The position numbers were made by a program, and so were the translations under genes. Positions 47,023-57,455 of a DNA stretch of 64,000 nucleotides are shown in pieces. The stretch is taken from assembly GCF_032062135.1 (NCBI RefSeq), contig NC_092868.1, forward strand, positions 51,727,798 through 51,791,797, written 5' to 3'. Below the pieces are notes generated by a model, which saw only the letters and a list, made by a program, of their open reading frames with translations, ran no database searches and was not told where the DNA came from. The DNA comes from Pyxicephalus adspersus. Lineage: Eukaryota > Chordata > Amphibia > Anura > Pyxicephalidae. Position 1 is the stretch's first letter. The number at the start of each line of letters is the position of its first letter.

Positions 47023-47690
47023 AGTGGGGTAAGTGTGGCATGGATAACACAGGAAGTGTGCACAGGACTTCTCCAAATTTTGGGCTTGATGTTTTATTGC
47101 CCCCATTAATAAACTTTTTCAGACTAGTCCTTGTTTAATTAAAACAAATGATGTACAGAAGAGGATCTTTTCAAAAAGTTAACCCCCCCCCTTTAGGTGT
47201 CACCTTATTTCCTGTTCTGGTGACAACTGTAACATTTTGCTCATTTGAGACTTTTTTTGGGTCTCAGAACAAACAGATATGATGGCTGGGTAATTTTTTT
47301 TTTCTTAAATGCAGTCAGTGTGATCCAGCTTAGCAGAAAATGTATAAAATAATGGAAAGCATGCGCAGGTAATCCGCGGCGCTGGGGAGCGAGCAGCACA
47401 CTGCGTCCATTGTCTCGGTGCAAGATGATATGTCATAGGGATTAGGCAGACTAATATATTCTGCAACCACTCTACGGATTCATGGCAGAGAAAAAAAACA
47501 TGATTGCTTTACAAGTGAAGCTGCAGATTCAGGAGGGAGGGAAGCTGCTGTGCTGCGGGTCGGGTATGGCCAGCCTGCAGTCTTCTAGAGGTTTGGGAAC
47601 CAGAAGTCCCAGCATGCTGTCATGTTTTCACATCTGAAAATTGTTTTTGGCATGTTGATTCTTTAGCTTCAATGCTTGGACAGACCTAGA
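47023..47690. other. Intronic stretch, no exon recognised
   Basis: 47540-47585 has GCTGCTGTGCTGCGGGTCGG, which reads Cys-Cys in one frame but does not continue as an EMI domain and lacks a donor. The rest is unremarkable. Confidence 0.4.
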
Positions 47691-47754
47691 AAATTATTAT
47701 TATTATTAATTAACCATAGCACCAACATATTAAGCAGCATTGTACATTAAATTC

Positions 47755-48062
47755 TAGTACATCAGTGGTTAGCACTCTGGCCTATGCAGAGCTAGGTCCC
47801 AGGTTCGAATCCCGGCCAGGACACTATCTGCATGGAGTTTGCAGGTTCTCCTCGTGATTGTTTGGGTTTCCTCCCACATTCCAAATACATCTGTTTAGTT
47901 TATTTGGCTTCTCCCCAAATTGACCTTACACTGTGGTAATGATATATGTCTATAGTGCGACATTAGATTGTGAGCTTCTTTGAGGGACAGCTTGTCACAT
48001 GATTATGGACTTTGTACAGCGCTGCATAATATGTTGACGATATATAAATACTAAGTAATGAT
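47755..48062 (+). mobile_element. tRNA-derived SINE-like element
   Basis: ATCAGTGGTTAGCACTCTGG (A box) and CCAGGTTCGAATCCCGGCCA (an intact B-box GGTTCGAATCC), then TGCATGGAGTTTGCAGGTTC, CTCCCACATTCCAAATACAT and the tail GATATATAAATACTAAGTAA. It has the best-preserved tRNA-like promoter in the window. It follows a family A fragment at 47690-47752. Confidence 0.9.
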
Positions 48063-48730
48063 AGACATTCAGAATTTTTCTTAACTTTTCGTATTCCCAG
48101 CATGCTTGTGATATAGAAGACAGGGCCAGAAAATTAGCATTTTTAGCAATGGCTGCCCATATAAAGACTTAAAGGAACTCGGTCATGGTGGCTGCCATTT
48201 CTGTAAATTCCTATTGAGAATGCTAGTTCCCTGGCTGTCATGCTGATGCTTTGATTTGGATTGCTGACCCTGAAAAAGAATATATAGAAGGAATTCTGGA
48301 ACAGCTGGCAAACACAGCCAGGGAAATAGCATTTCCTTCAGAAGGCCACCAATGGCAGCTTGCATACTTACCTTGTGACAATGCCACTTAAAGGCACCTA
48401 GGGTGGCTATGATTGCTTAGCGCCTCCTAGAAATTCTAGCTGTCAGTCCATCATGTGGATCCTTTGCTTTCACATTTTTGGGTTCTGCTCCCGGACAGTC
48501 AAGTGGATCAGGAATTCTGACCAAATCTCTGCCCATTTTCCCATGTCAGGGTATTTGTAGAGGCAGCCAGGTGACACGCATTTTCAAAATCTGGCCTGCA
48601 ATGTCAGAGTGCCATAAACACGCATCCTCTGACAGCTGTGGCACTGGCAGGAAAAATCCCGGACGGGAACTGCAATGACCTCAGAGCACAGAGAGGGTAA
48701 AGCTCTGAATTCTGCTCTTTTCTCTTCCAG
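48063..48730. other. 3' end of the intron before the EGF exon
   Basis: No repeat recognised with confidence. The last 25 bases before the exon (CTGCTCTTTTCTCTTCCAG) form a strong polypyrimidine tract and acceptor. Confidence 0.6.
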
Positions 48731-48835
48731 CTGCCTGCAATGCCGGAATTTGCTTCAATGGTGGGAATTGTGTGGAGGGATCATCCCAGCGCTGCGTCTG
48801 TCCATCCGGATTTCAGGGGCCACGCTGCCAGTACG
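48731..48835 (+). CDS. MEGF6: MEGF6 exon encoding the first EGF-like domain
   Basis: A 105-bp exon with acceptor TTTTCTCTTCCAG and donor G|GTAAGT, phase 1 at both ends, so it is a symmetric domain module. The 34 whole codons contain six cysteines spaced C-x4-C-x5-C-x7-C-x-C-x8-C, a standard EGF-like fold. The end CVCPSGFQGPRCQY carries the C-x-C-x2-G-F...C signature. FNGGNCV and GFQGPRCQY closely match what I recall of the first EGF of MEGF6, directly after EMI and before the calcium-binding DVDEC-type EGFs. The domain itself lacks the D-x-D/N-E-C calcium motif, as expected for EGF1. The next exon should start with the last two bases of an Asp codon; it was not found in 48836-64000. Confidence 0.87.
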
Positions 48836-48865
48836 GTAAGTGACACCAATGTTATGTCAACACAG

Positions 48866-49715
48866 AGATTTACACCCGGGGTACAGGACAAGAGAAGTGG
48901 TACTGAGCAGAGTCCATACATACAGAATAAGAACAGATACTGAGAATTACACCCGGGGTACAGGACAAGAGAAGTGGTACTGAGCAGAGTCCATACATAC
49001 AGAATAGGAATAGATACAAAGAATTACACCCGGGGTACGGGACAAGAGAAGTAGTACTGCAGTGTAAAGAACAAGAAGTAGTACTGAGCAGAGTCCATGC
49101 ATACAGAATACGAATAGATACAAAGAATTACTGAGAACTATACACAGAGATACTGAGAACTATACACAGCATACAGGACAAGAGAAGTAGTACTGTGCAA
49201 GGTCCATACATACAGGTCTATGAAGGAGTGGGGGGAAGACCTAAAGTTTACTCAGACAAGGCATATGGGGTCCCCCAAACAATTCCCAATGTAAACCGAG
49301 AAACAATCTATATCATTATATCTGTGGTGAAATATTATCCCTGGCATGCAAGGTGGCCATGTGCAATAAATTGTTTGTTCCTGGTGATAGATTTCATTAT
49401 GTCTGAGCTCAGATGGATCAAATCATTAGAGATCAGGAAAACGCTGAATTGTGGAATGATCAGAATCTCTGAATTCTGTTCCAGGAAAACATTCTGATTT
49501 TATTGTTTCTTTGATGTGATGTGATTTATTTTAGAAGTGTTTTGTACATAATATTGTAAATATTGTGATATGTTATGTTGTATTATATTTTGTTTGTTTT
49601 TACAATAAAAATATCCATACATACAGAATAAGAACAGATACTGAGAATTACACCCAGGGTACAGGACAAGAGAAGTAGTACAGTCCATATATACAGGATA
49701 AGACAGAACCAACCC
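48866..49715. repeat. Minisatellite, 77-bp units, interrupted
   Basis: GAATTACACCCGGGGTACAG, GACAAGAGAAGTGGTACTGA, GCAGAGTCCATACATACAGA and ATAAGAACAGATACT recur at 77-78-bp spacing (48866, 48944, 49021, and with deletions onward). It starts about 30 bp after the EGF exon donor. A roughly 410-bp foreign segment (49209-49620) splits it; the array resumes with TCCATACATACAGAATAAGA. Confidence 0.92.
49209..49620 (+). mobile_element. Retroposon-like insertion in the 77-bp array
   Basis: The segment starting GGTCTATGAAGGAGTGGGG has no similarity to the repeat. It ends with an AT-rich 3'UTR-like stretch and TTTTTACAATAAAAATA, which contains an AATAAA polyadenylation signal. It is bounded on both sides by TCCATACATACAG, a 13-bp candidate target-site duplication; because that word is also part of the 77-bp unit the duplication is not independent proof. 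An open frame (49195-49497) runs through the left part without a recognised domain. It could be a LINE 3' end or a processed fragment of a cellular mRNA. Confidence 0.5.
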
Positions 49716-50849
49716 CCGGGTTCCTTTATGCCTGGCATATGTGTGCCACTCAACAATTCGGTTCACTCTTCTTGCTGCGTTTTTCATAAAAGGAAACAAA
49801 TAACATAAAGAAGTTCTCCTATGAATTCTGATTGCTGGGCAGAGTTGGGAACACAGAGTTCCCCAGACACAGCAGAGTACCCAGCCCATGGACATCATTC
49901 CAAATCCAGAATATCACCCTGGCAAACCCTGCACGCCTGCTTCTCATACACCACACAAGAGTTAAACCCCTCCAATTCTATTTGCTTTTTTATTAAATAA
50001 AGAAAAATCTGGCAGATTATTTTTCCAGATAGCTGCAGTCACCATTATAGACAATTACACTTTCCTCTCTCTCTTCAATTTACATTTCAATTTGCTGTTA
50101 TCAAACGTGCGTGAAGATGGAAAAGTGGATCCTGTGCACTGGTAAGTCGTGTCTACATTCAAAACACAAGCACGGGTTGCACATTTCATGTATCGGAATG
50201 TGGATCGCCCTGCAGACGCCATCTTGCTTTGGGTTTTGTTGCCCAAAAGTGCTGGGTAGGTTGGCACAAGTAAATGGGAGGGATGAACATACATTATGAT
50301 ATCGCTGTGGTTGCATTTGATAGAGGTGACATTTGCTTTCTGAGGTCTCTATCAATATTTGGAGAATAAAAAGCACATTGCACAGAGAGGTGATGTGTGG
50401 TGGCAGCTTTGCCAGCAGGAACTAATGTTTTATTGGAGGCACTTAGGTCCAATTCCTTTATTAGTATTTGGGCTGTGTTGTTCCAGCAGGACATGCATCT
50501 AAATCAGTGCTAGAAGTGTTCTTTATATTATATCTGATTATACTGAAGGTGCCTCCTGGGGGCAATGCAAGACCCTCACCCCAGGGTTGGCATCATGGCA
50601 GTAAAAACATAGTTCTGCCAGGATAAGGCAAAGACATCCAGAGTTCACCTTGACTATGTTGCAGTTGGGATCCAATGCCAAGTCTTGGCTGGAGTTCTGG
50701 TGCCACAACCAATGTGGTGACATTTCTCAGGATTGGTCACATTACTTGGCATTTGAGCAGCATGGCAATTCACTAGTGCCCAGCCCTCCAGTGCAGTTTC
50801 CAGGTATCCTTGGGCTCCTCTGAACCTTTGAATGATTCTGCTCTGTGCT
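49716..50849. other. Intronic stretch, no exon recognised
   Basis: Minus-strand ORFs (49500-49898, 50055-50376) have no recognised domain. No clear repeat in 49900-50500. Confidence 0.4.
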
Positions 50850-50945
50850 CCAGTGATCCTGAAACTTCTTATGACCCTTTGCGCTCCGGTGACGCTTTGT
50901 GCTTGGGTGACCCATGGTGCTCCGGTGACCCTTGGTGCTCTGTAG
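50850..50945. repeat. Short tandem repeat, ~18-bp units
   Basis: TGGTGCTCCGGTGACCCT-type units: GCGCTCCGGTGACGCTTT, GTGCTTGGGTGACCCATG, GTGCTCCGGTGACCCTTG, GTGCTCTG. Confidence 0.75.
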
Positions 50946-51090
50946 GGGCAAATGTAGCCAACAGTGGACTTTGCAGAACTAATTTTGGCCCCCCTGCTGG
51001 AATAACTTGAAATGGCCTCCTGTTTGCTGAGAGGGGTCATGGGCCCTTGTGCAGTGGCACATTTTGCACGTCTCTATGTCTGCCCTGGGT
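50946..51090 (+). repeat. Interspersed repeat family D
   Basis: AAATGTAGCCAACAGTGGAC, GCAGAACTAATTTTGGCCCC, GGGCCCTTGTGCAGTGGCAC and TTTGCACGTCTCTATGTC. Confidence 0.75.
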
Positions 51091-51289
51091 GCTCTGACAA
51101 TCCTTTGTTATATAGTGTGTTTGTTCTTGAATGAGCCACATCCAGAAGAATGGAGAAGACAGAAGAAGATGCCGCTGCTTTGCACTTCCTCCGTGCTGGG
51201 ACAATATAGGGTCCCGGAATGGCACCAGACTTTAAACTGACCTGAGATGGGCAAACTTCTCATTGCTTGAGGAACCCTGGTTGGGAAAT

Positions 51290-51760
51290 ACTGTCTTATC
51301 CAGTGCCTTTAATCACACAAGGAAGCCGCAATCCGCGCTTCCATAGTTTATTTCAAATTCTGTTCTGCATTTGTATTTGATGGCATTAACAGGCCATTAA
51401 TGTGCTGCCATTAAATGCGATAAAAACAGATCGTAGACCTCCAGATGTGCCATCCGCCCCTCCACCCTTCCAGATGGTGCGCTTGTCACTGACGGCAGAT
51501 CGCCAGCTAACAGCGCGCCTGGGAGCTCTCAAGTCGCCATCCATACAAACAGATTAGGAAAACATTCAGCAGGGCGGCGGTGGAGGGGAAATTCCCCCTT
51601 GTGAGCTCGGAGTATTTTTCTTGTTGTATTTATCAGCTCCTGTGAGTGGCGGATTTAACGTTTATTCATCCCGACTTCTGAGACGTCCAAAGATATTCAT
51701 TTCATGTGTGCTGCATATGTTGTGCCAGAAATATAGCAATAAAAGTGGACCTGTCATGTA
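51290..51760. other. Apparently unique segment; candidate conserved element
   Basis: Repeat-free and compositionally balanced. Notable words: GATGGCATTAACAGGCCATT, AATGTGCTGCCATTAAATGC, ACGGCAGATCGCCAGCTAAC and GGATTTAACGTTTATTCATC. No ORF of interest. It looks like conserved non-coding DNA, but this is untested. Confidence 0.3.
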
Positions 51761-52013
51761 AATTTACAATTTGAGCTGCAGTATGGTGACTGAGATGTCA
51801 TTAGTCTGCTGCAGACAAGGGAAAGCATTTGCTCAATCTCCTCACCCGTAGTGCACAGACTGCAAAATAGTAACTTCCTGGAAACAGCTTTTGGGCTCAT
51901 GTCAAAGGATCAGTTCAGGAATCTTCTGAGCTCAATTAAAAATTAACAGGTGCATTTGACCTGCAGATGACCTCCTTCTCAATTGATTTTGTCTTGTTTC
52001 AAGACAGTTTGCA
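51761..52013. other. Intronic spacer, nothing recognised
   Basis: No exon or clear repeat. 51770-51850 (CAGTATGGTGACTGAGATGT, CTGCTGCAGACAAGG) reads like old repeat text. Confidence 0.35.
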
Positions 52014-53010
52014 TTACCATAAAAGTGAACAATGTAACGTATAGCACAGTGTACATTGTAGAATGATGTAGAGTATATAAAGTACATCACAATGTACAGA
52101 GAAGAGCAATAGAGAGCATAGAATGTATAACACAGTGTTCAGAGGGCAGTGATGTGGAATATATAATGACCGGTAGCTCAGTTGTACAAAACAAGCAATA
52201 CATGAGTATATATTGTACAGCACAGGAAACAAGGTAGAGTGATGTGTATCTAATGGGCTTGATTTAATAAAGCTCTCTAAGAGTGGAAAATATAGACTAT
52301 CATGAGAACCGGGGTGATCCACTAAACCTGAATGGAATTCTTAAATATGCTTTCTTATTAGTTGGAAAATTCAGTCTTTTTCAGTCCTGGACCAGATCAA
52401 TTTCAGGTTTGCTGGATCTCCCAGGTTTTCCCATGATGGTCTGTTCTCTCCAGTCTTAGAGAGCTTTCAGGTGCAATAAATAGCACAGTGTTCAAAGTAG
52501 AGCAATGTGGAGTATATAATGTATAGCACAGTGTTCAAGGTGGAGGGGTGTTGAGTATATAAAGTAATGTAAAGCACAGTGTACTGAATGGAACTTTGTG
52601 GAGTATATATATAATGTAAAGCTCGACGTATAGAGTGAAACAATGTAGAGTATATGATAAATAGCAGTGGAGTGATGGGGAGTAAATAATGTATATCACA
52701 GTGTACAATAATGATATGGGGTATATAATGTATTGCACAGATAATATATAGTAATGTATAGCACAGTGTACAGAAGGTGGGGATGTGGAGTATATACAGT
52801 AATGTAAAGCAAAGTATACAGAATGGATTGAAGTGAGGTATATAATGTATAGCATAATGTACAAAGAGTTGTCATGTTGAGTATATAAAGTAATGTATAG
52901 CACAGTGTATAGAAGTGAACTATGAAATAAATAATATAACACACAGTGTAGACAGTAAACCAGGTTGGAGTATACCATGTATAGCACAGCATATAATGCA
53001 CAGTGCAATG
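52014..53010. repeat. Degenerate minisatellite, ~50-75-bp units
   Basis: The words GAGTATATAATGTATAGCAC, AGTGTACAGA and GCAATGTGG recur throughout at irregular 50-75-bp spacing. A family F MITE (52257-52469) is inserted within the array. Minus-strand ORFs (52014-52322, 52535-53008) translate the repeat into Tyr/Leu/Cys-rich peptides and are not genes. Confidence 0.82.
52257..52469. mobile_element. MITE family F, complete palindrome
   Basis: Left: GGCTTGATTTAATAAAGCTC, TCTAAGAGTGGA, GGTGATCCACTAAACCTGAA. Right: TTTCAGGTTTGCTGGATC, CTCTCCAGTCTTAGAGAGCT. The arms are reverse complements around an axis near 52365. Other copies lie in 17311-17530 and at 36925, 43483, 43890 and 61045. Confidence 0.8.
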
Positions 53011-54084
53011 TATACTAAAGCATTATATGCACAGAAGACACACATTGTATAGAAATAACAATAGATCAGCTGCGGTAGATTGGGAAATGTCCCGTGTGCT
53101 GCTTTTTTTTCACCTTGGCCTACGTTTCTACCTAAACCTTTAACGCCCATAGCAATGACATTACCACCACAGCCGATAATGCGTAAGAGTGGCCCCTAAA
53201 ACAAATACGAAAGTTGGCAGCCTAATGATTTCTGATTATAAAAGATGTTTCCCTTATGCGTTTAATATCACAGCGGGGAGAACTTCAGCCATCAGAATAA
53301 AATTAAAGGGTTGTAATGTGCTGAGCCCAACAAGATAAAATACCCTCCCGCAGGACTGCAGCTAGAAAGGTGTAAAACAGAAGCATTTGTGCCTGGCGGG
53401 TCAGGTTTTTATGACATGCGCCATGCAGGCGGTGAGATGTTGGCAGAACGCTGGGATCTTCTCATGATTGGGAGTTTGTGAGAGTCACAGACATAAAATC
53501 ACTCCGTGCCAGAAGTGCTGATTCAGAAGGCGTCTGACTTCATGCCGGATCTCCTGGAAGGAGCGCTAATTGTTTTTGCAGGGATTTGCTGCGTGTGGTG
53601 GCGGACAGGCGAGTCTGAAGTTCCAGGGAGGATGTTGTGTTGTTACATGTTGTAAAAGATGACACGTGACCTCCTAAGTATGTGAGACACGTCACAACAA
53701 AAAGGACAACTTTTAATTTTCTTTTAAAGTTTTTGCCATTAAAGTATCCCCTGCAATCTTGATCACATGACTTCCTCCTGCTGCCATGACTGTACTCTAG
53801 ACCCACCCTATGTATGAATCCATGGAGTGGTTTAGCCATCGAAACGCGTTAGTGCTCTTTACTACTTTAGTTTGAACTAATGAAACTTTTTGTTTTTTGA
53901 ACTTTTTTTTTATGGTGTGTTGCTCCCACTGCTTCCATTACACAGTCCTAATATGTCTGGGTTACCCCTGCAGTGAGACCTAACCTGCCATGGTTTCTGG
54001 CATTGCTCCTGGCCACCAACTTACTTTTGTGTATCCCAGCCCCTCCTAATAAATTTTTCATTAAAATAAATAATAAATCCAATT
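53011..54084. other. Intronic stretch; candidate element and repeat remnant
   Basis: 53130-53480 is repeat-free with ACCACAGCCGATAATGCGTA and GCCTAATGATTTCTGATTAT, a possible conserved element. 53815-53865 contains CATCGAAACGCGTTAGTGCT, a member of the GAAACGCGTT-bearing dispersed repeats. The minus ORF 53540-53839 covers this and is not a gene. Confidence 0.35.
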
Positions 54085-54995
54085 CAGGGATGGTGGGAGC
54101 TCCTCATACCGGACACAGCAGGTCTACAGACCCTGGAACCCTTGTAGGTATGTAGACCTGGGAACTTGGTGCAAGGATCATGGGAGCCCCTCTAAACGGG
54201 CACAGTGGGGGGTAAGAACTGGGAACTCAGTGCATTGATGGTGGAAGCCTCTTGTAAAGGTGTGCAGGCCAGGGAACTTGTTGCAGGGACCATAGTAGCC
54301 CTTTAGAACTGGCAAAGCAGGGGTAAAGACTGGAGAACTCTGTGTAGGGATGATAGGAACCATTCATAATGGGCACATCAGGTGTACATATCTGGGAACT
54401 CAGTGCAAGGATCGTGAAAGTCCCTTAAAATGTGGAACTCTGCTTGGGGATGGTGTGAATACTTCATATTGGCACAGCAATTGTGCAGACCCATTAACTC
54501 GGCACAGTGGTGGAGGAGTCTCTTAGTGGGGTGATAGGCACAGAAGGTGTGTAGACCTGGAAACTTTGTGTAAGAATCATGGGAGCCCCTCAGAGCGGGT
54601 GAAGTAGTAGTGTAGATTCAGGAACTCAGTGGGCACAGTAGGTGTGCAGAACCAAGAGCTTAGTTCAAGAATGGTGGAAGCTCCTCGTAACAAGCACAGC
54701 AGGCCAACAGACCTAGGAACTCATCACGGTTGTAGTGGGAGCCTCTTGTAATGGGCACAGTAGGTGCACAGGGATCATGGGAGCCCCTCAAAATGGTCAC
54801 AGCAGGGGTACAGACCTGGGAACTCAGTGCAGGGATAATAGTAGTCCTTATAATGGGCCCAGTGAGTGTGTAGACCCTGGATGTGGGAACATCTTTTAAT
54901 GGGCACAACAGGTGTACAAACCTGGGCACTGGGATGGTAGGAACCACTCATATTGGGCACAGCAGGGGTACAGACCCAGGAACTCAGCACAAGGA
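54085..54995. repeat. Minisatellite, ~61-bp-type units (block 1)
   Basis: CCTCATAATGGGCACAGCAG, GTGTACAGACCTGGGAACTC, AGTGCAGGGATCATGGGAGC repeat with irregular unit lengths. The same family resumes at 56920-57440. Confidence 0.88.
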
Positions 54996-56132
54996 TCTCA
55001 CTACAGATATTGGAGACACTCTCAGCCTGATTTCCAACGTGCAGGAAAATAATACAAGGACAGAGCTCGGGTATTTGTGCTGGTAGCATGTAGTGATCTG
55101 TGCCAGTATTTAGCGGACTTGTTGGGAGTTCCCAATGCCCGTATTTTCTTTAGTACATAATATTCCTTCCTTATTCAAAGGTTTCATCCAGCAGCTTGGC
55201 ACAATCACATTTTACAAATTCATGGACATTCTTTATCTATCCCACAAGCGGCGGATTATTCCGGCGGTGAATCCATTCCTTTTAATTTTCCAAATCGGAT
55301 CCCGGGCCACCTGTACCGCTACTAAATAACAAGTGGCAAAGTCCTTTTTTTCTCAAATTCTCTGCCCAGCATGAGCGGCGTTCCCCCCCTGCGCCGATTT
55401 CATTACAAGCTGTTTCAGGAGTTGTAAAATGTCTCCGGCCTCCCTGCGAGGAGGGAACAATAAACCAATGAGGTGCCGGCTTCCTGCGTCCTACTTAAAT
55501 GGTGCGCGCAGAACGAGAGCCAGATTCTATTCTCCTACCGCTGCCCAAAACTCTGCTACTGAAATCTGGAAACATTTGCTGACTCCAACATAAATTTACA
55601 TTGAAAAAAAAGAAATAATGGTTTTACCCGCTGTGTATTTTGTGTTTTTAGTGTAAGGGAGTAAATGTGTAAAAATACATATAGGGGGTTTTATCCATAG
55701 AAAGATTTGTATTTCTGTCCATTCAAACCTGAGATTTACACAGTAGTGCCGCATATCGCAATCCTGTCTATGGCAAGAGTCTTCTCCCTCCCATAGCTTG
55801 AGCCAGAAACTCTGCTCCCTCCTTCTATCAACATGCAGTACAACTCTCAGTGCTGCCTCTCTGATTTCTATTCTGAGCTCTGCTGTACCATATACTGGAA
55901 AGGATAAATGTAAGGGATTACTTCTTGCATTTAGAAAATGCCCCCTAAAAATGATTACAGAACTGCATTGATTTGTGCCACGGCTTTGCAGTGCCATCCC
56001 TGGCAGCCCTTTCAGAAGTTGCAGAGGTGGCAACAAGCTTAGGTGTCACATTGGCAAAACTTCACTCAACCAGGTGCTGCTGAAATGAAGGAACATGCTG
56101 GCATAGGTAGTAGTGGTAGTGGTAGGGGGGAT
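54996..56132. other. Spacer between two blocks of one minisatellite
   Basis: 55170-55560 is repeat-free with several CpGs (AAGCGGCGGATTATTCCGGC, TGCGCCGATTTCATTACAAG) and is another candidate conserved element. The minus ORF 55596-56036 (146 codons) has no recognised domain and seems repeat-like. Confidence 0.35.
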
Positions 56133-56410
56133 ACATGGTGGCTCAGTGGTTAGCACTCTGGTCTTTTTAGCGCTGGGTCCCAGGTTCAAATCTCATGCCA
56201 GGACATTATCTGCATGGTGTTTTCTGGTTCTCCCCGTGTTTGAATGGGTTTCCTCCCAAATACTAAAAAGTTAGGTTAATTACTGTGGTAATGACATTTG
56301 ATTATGGCAGGGACATGTGGGACAGCTAGGGACAAGACTGTAGACTGTATGACTGTACAGCGCTGCATAATATGTTGGTGCTATATAAATCCTGTGTAAT
56401 AAAAATAATT
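56133..56410 (+). mobile_element. tRNA-derived SINE-like element
   Basis: ACATGGTGGCTCAGTGGTTA and GCACTC (A box), CAGGTTCAAATCTCATGCC (B-box variant), CTGCATGGTGTTTTCTGGTT, GTTTCCTCCCAAATAC, ATAATATGTTGGTGCTATAT, and the tail AAATCCTGTGTAATAAAAAT. Confidence 0.88.
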
Positions 56411-56914
56411 GTGCTGGGGAAAGAGTATTTTGTTAGTTGGGATGTGGTGGAGTTGTTGATGAGTTTTTGCCTGGGAAGGGGGATTTTATGCTGGTGGTTG
56501 TGACAATCTAAGAAGAGATTTTTTGTTAGGGATGTATGGGGAATGATAACGATGGACCTTTTTTGGTGGGGGCCATACTGCAACCAATAATTGCTGCGTG
56601 TGTATTCTATATAACTGCCCTACTGGGGCAACTGTATCCATTTGGAGGATCATAGAACTATCATTTATTCTCCTGTAGGTTGTCACTATCAATGTATGCT
56701 GCTAATATTCTTATTTTACACCATGGTGCACCAATCGAGACAATATAAAACCCTTGAAGTTTTATAACATGTCAATAAAGAAAAAATAAATGTTACAAAT
56801 AAAAAATGTGGATGATCCATCAGTGAGATCTGCTGTCCATAATTCCTGACTCTGTTCTTGTCCATCTGAGGGTTTTGGGGGTTTCTGTTCTCTTTTTCTG
56901 CACTGTTTCCCAAT
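56411..56914. other. Intronic spacer, nothing recognised
   Basis: No exon or clear repeat. Short minus ORFs only. Confidence 0.4.
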
Positions 56915-57455
56915 AAGGACTGGTGGGAGCTCCACATAATGGGCACAGCAGGAGGACAGAACCAGGAACTCGGCACAAGGACAGTGGGTGCCCTCATAAT
57001 GGCACAACAAGTGGGCAGAACCAGGAATTCAGTATAAAGTCAGTGGGAGCCCCTCATAATGGGCACAGCAGGTGGGCAGACATGGAAACTTGACACAAGG
57101 ACAGTGGGTGCCCTCATAAAGGCACAACAAGTGGGCAGAACCAGGAATTCAGCATAAAGTCACTGGGAACCCCTCATAATGGGCACAGCAGATGGGCAGA
57201 CATGGGAACCCGTCACAAGGACAGTGGGTGTCCTCATGATTGGCACAGCAGGTGAGCAGAACTAGAAACTTAGCACAGAGACAGTGGGAGCCCCCTCATA
57301 ATGGGCACAGCAGGTGGGCAAAACTAGGAACCCAGCAAAAGGACCGCGGGACCCCCCTCATAATGGGCACATCAGGTGTGCATACCTGGGAACTCAGCAC
57401 CATGATACTCGGAACCCCTAATGATGGGCGCAGTAGGTGGACAGAGGCACACATT
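56915..57455. repeat. Minisatellite, ~61-bp units (block 2)
   Basis: GACAGTGGGAGCCCCTCATA, ATGGGCACAGCAGGTGGGCA and GAACCAGGAACTCAGCACAAG repeat with a more regular period than block 1. Same family as 54085-54995. Confidence 0.92.

Larger units (their letters stand above)
22603..48730 (+). other. MEGF6: Inferred MEGF6 intron interval (should contain one more EMI exon)
   Basis: Sequence between the two recognised exons. The EMI exon ends in phase 2 but the EGF exon begins in phase 1, so they cannot be spliced directly in frame. At least one exon carrying the rest of the EMI domain (a Tyr-rich stretch and a Cys-Cys pair followed by Gly-Trp in the family) must lie here or be missing from the assembly. 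Scanning for Cys-Cys and Tyr-Tyr codons next to good splice sites gave no convincing candidate. The interval is otherwise filled by repeats listed separately. Confidence 0.6.

Noticed and set aside
47540..47590. Candidate second EMI exon containing a Cys-Cys reading
   Set aside because: The frame does not continue with the Gly-Trp or Cys pattern of EMI, and no suitable acceptor or donor flanks it.
47755..47830. Possible tRNA gene from intact A and B boxes
   Set aside because: The boxes head a longer SINE body shared with seven other copies, and no cloverleaf acceptor stem is evident.
55596..56036. 146-codon minus-strand ORF
   Set aside because: No domain, no codon structure that stands out, and neighbouring text is repeat-like.
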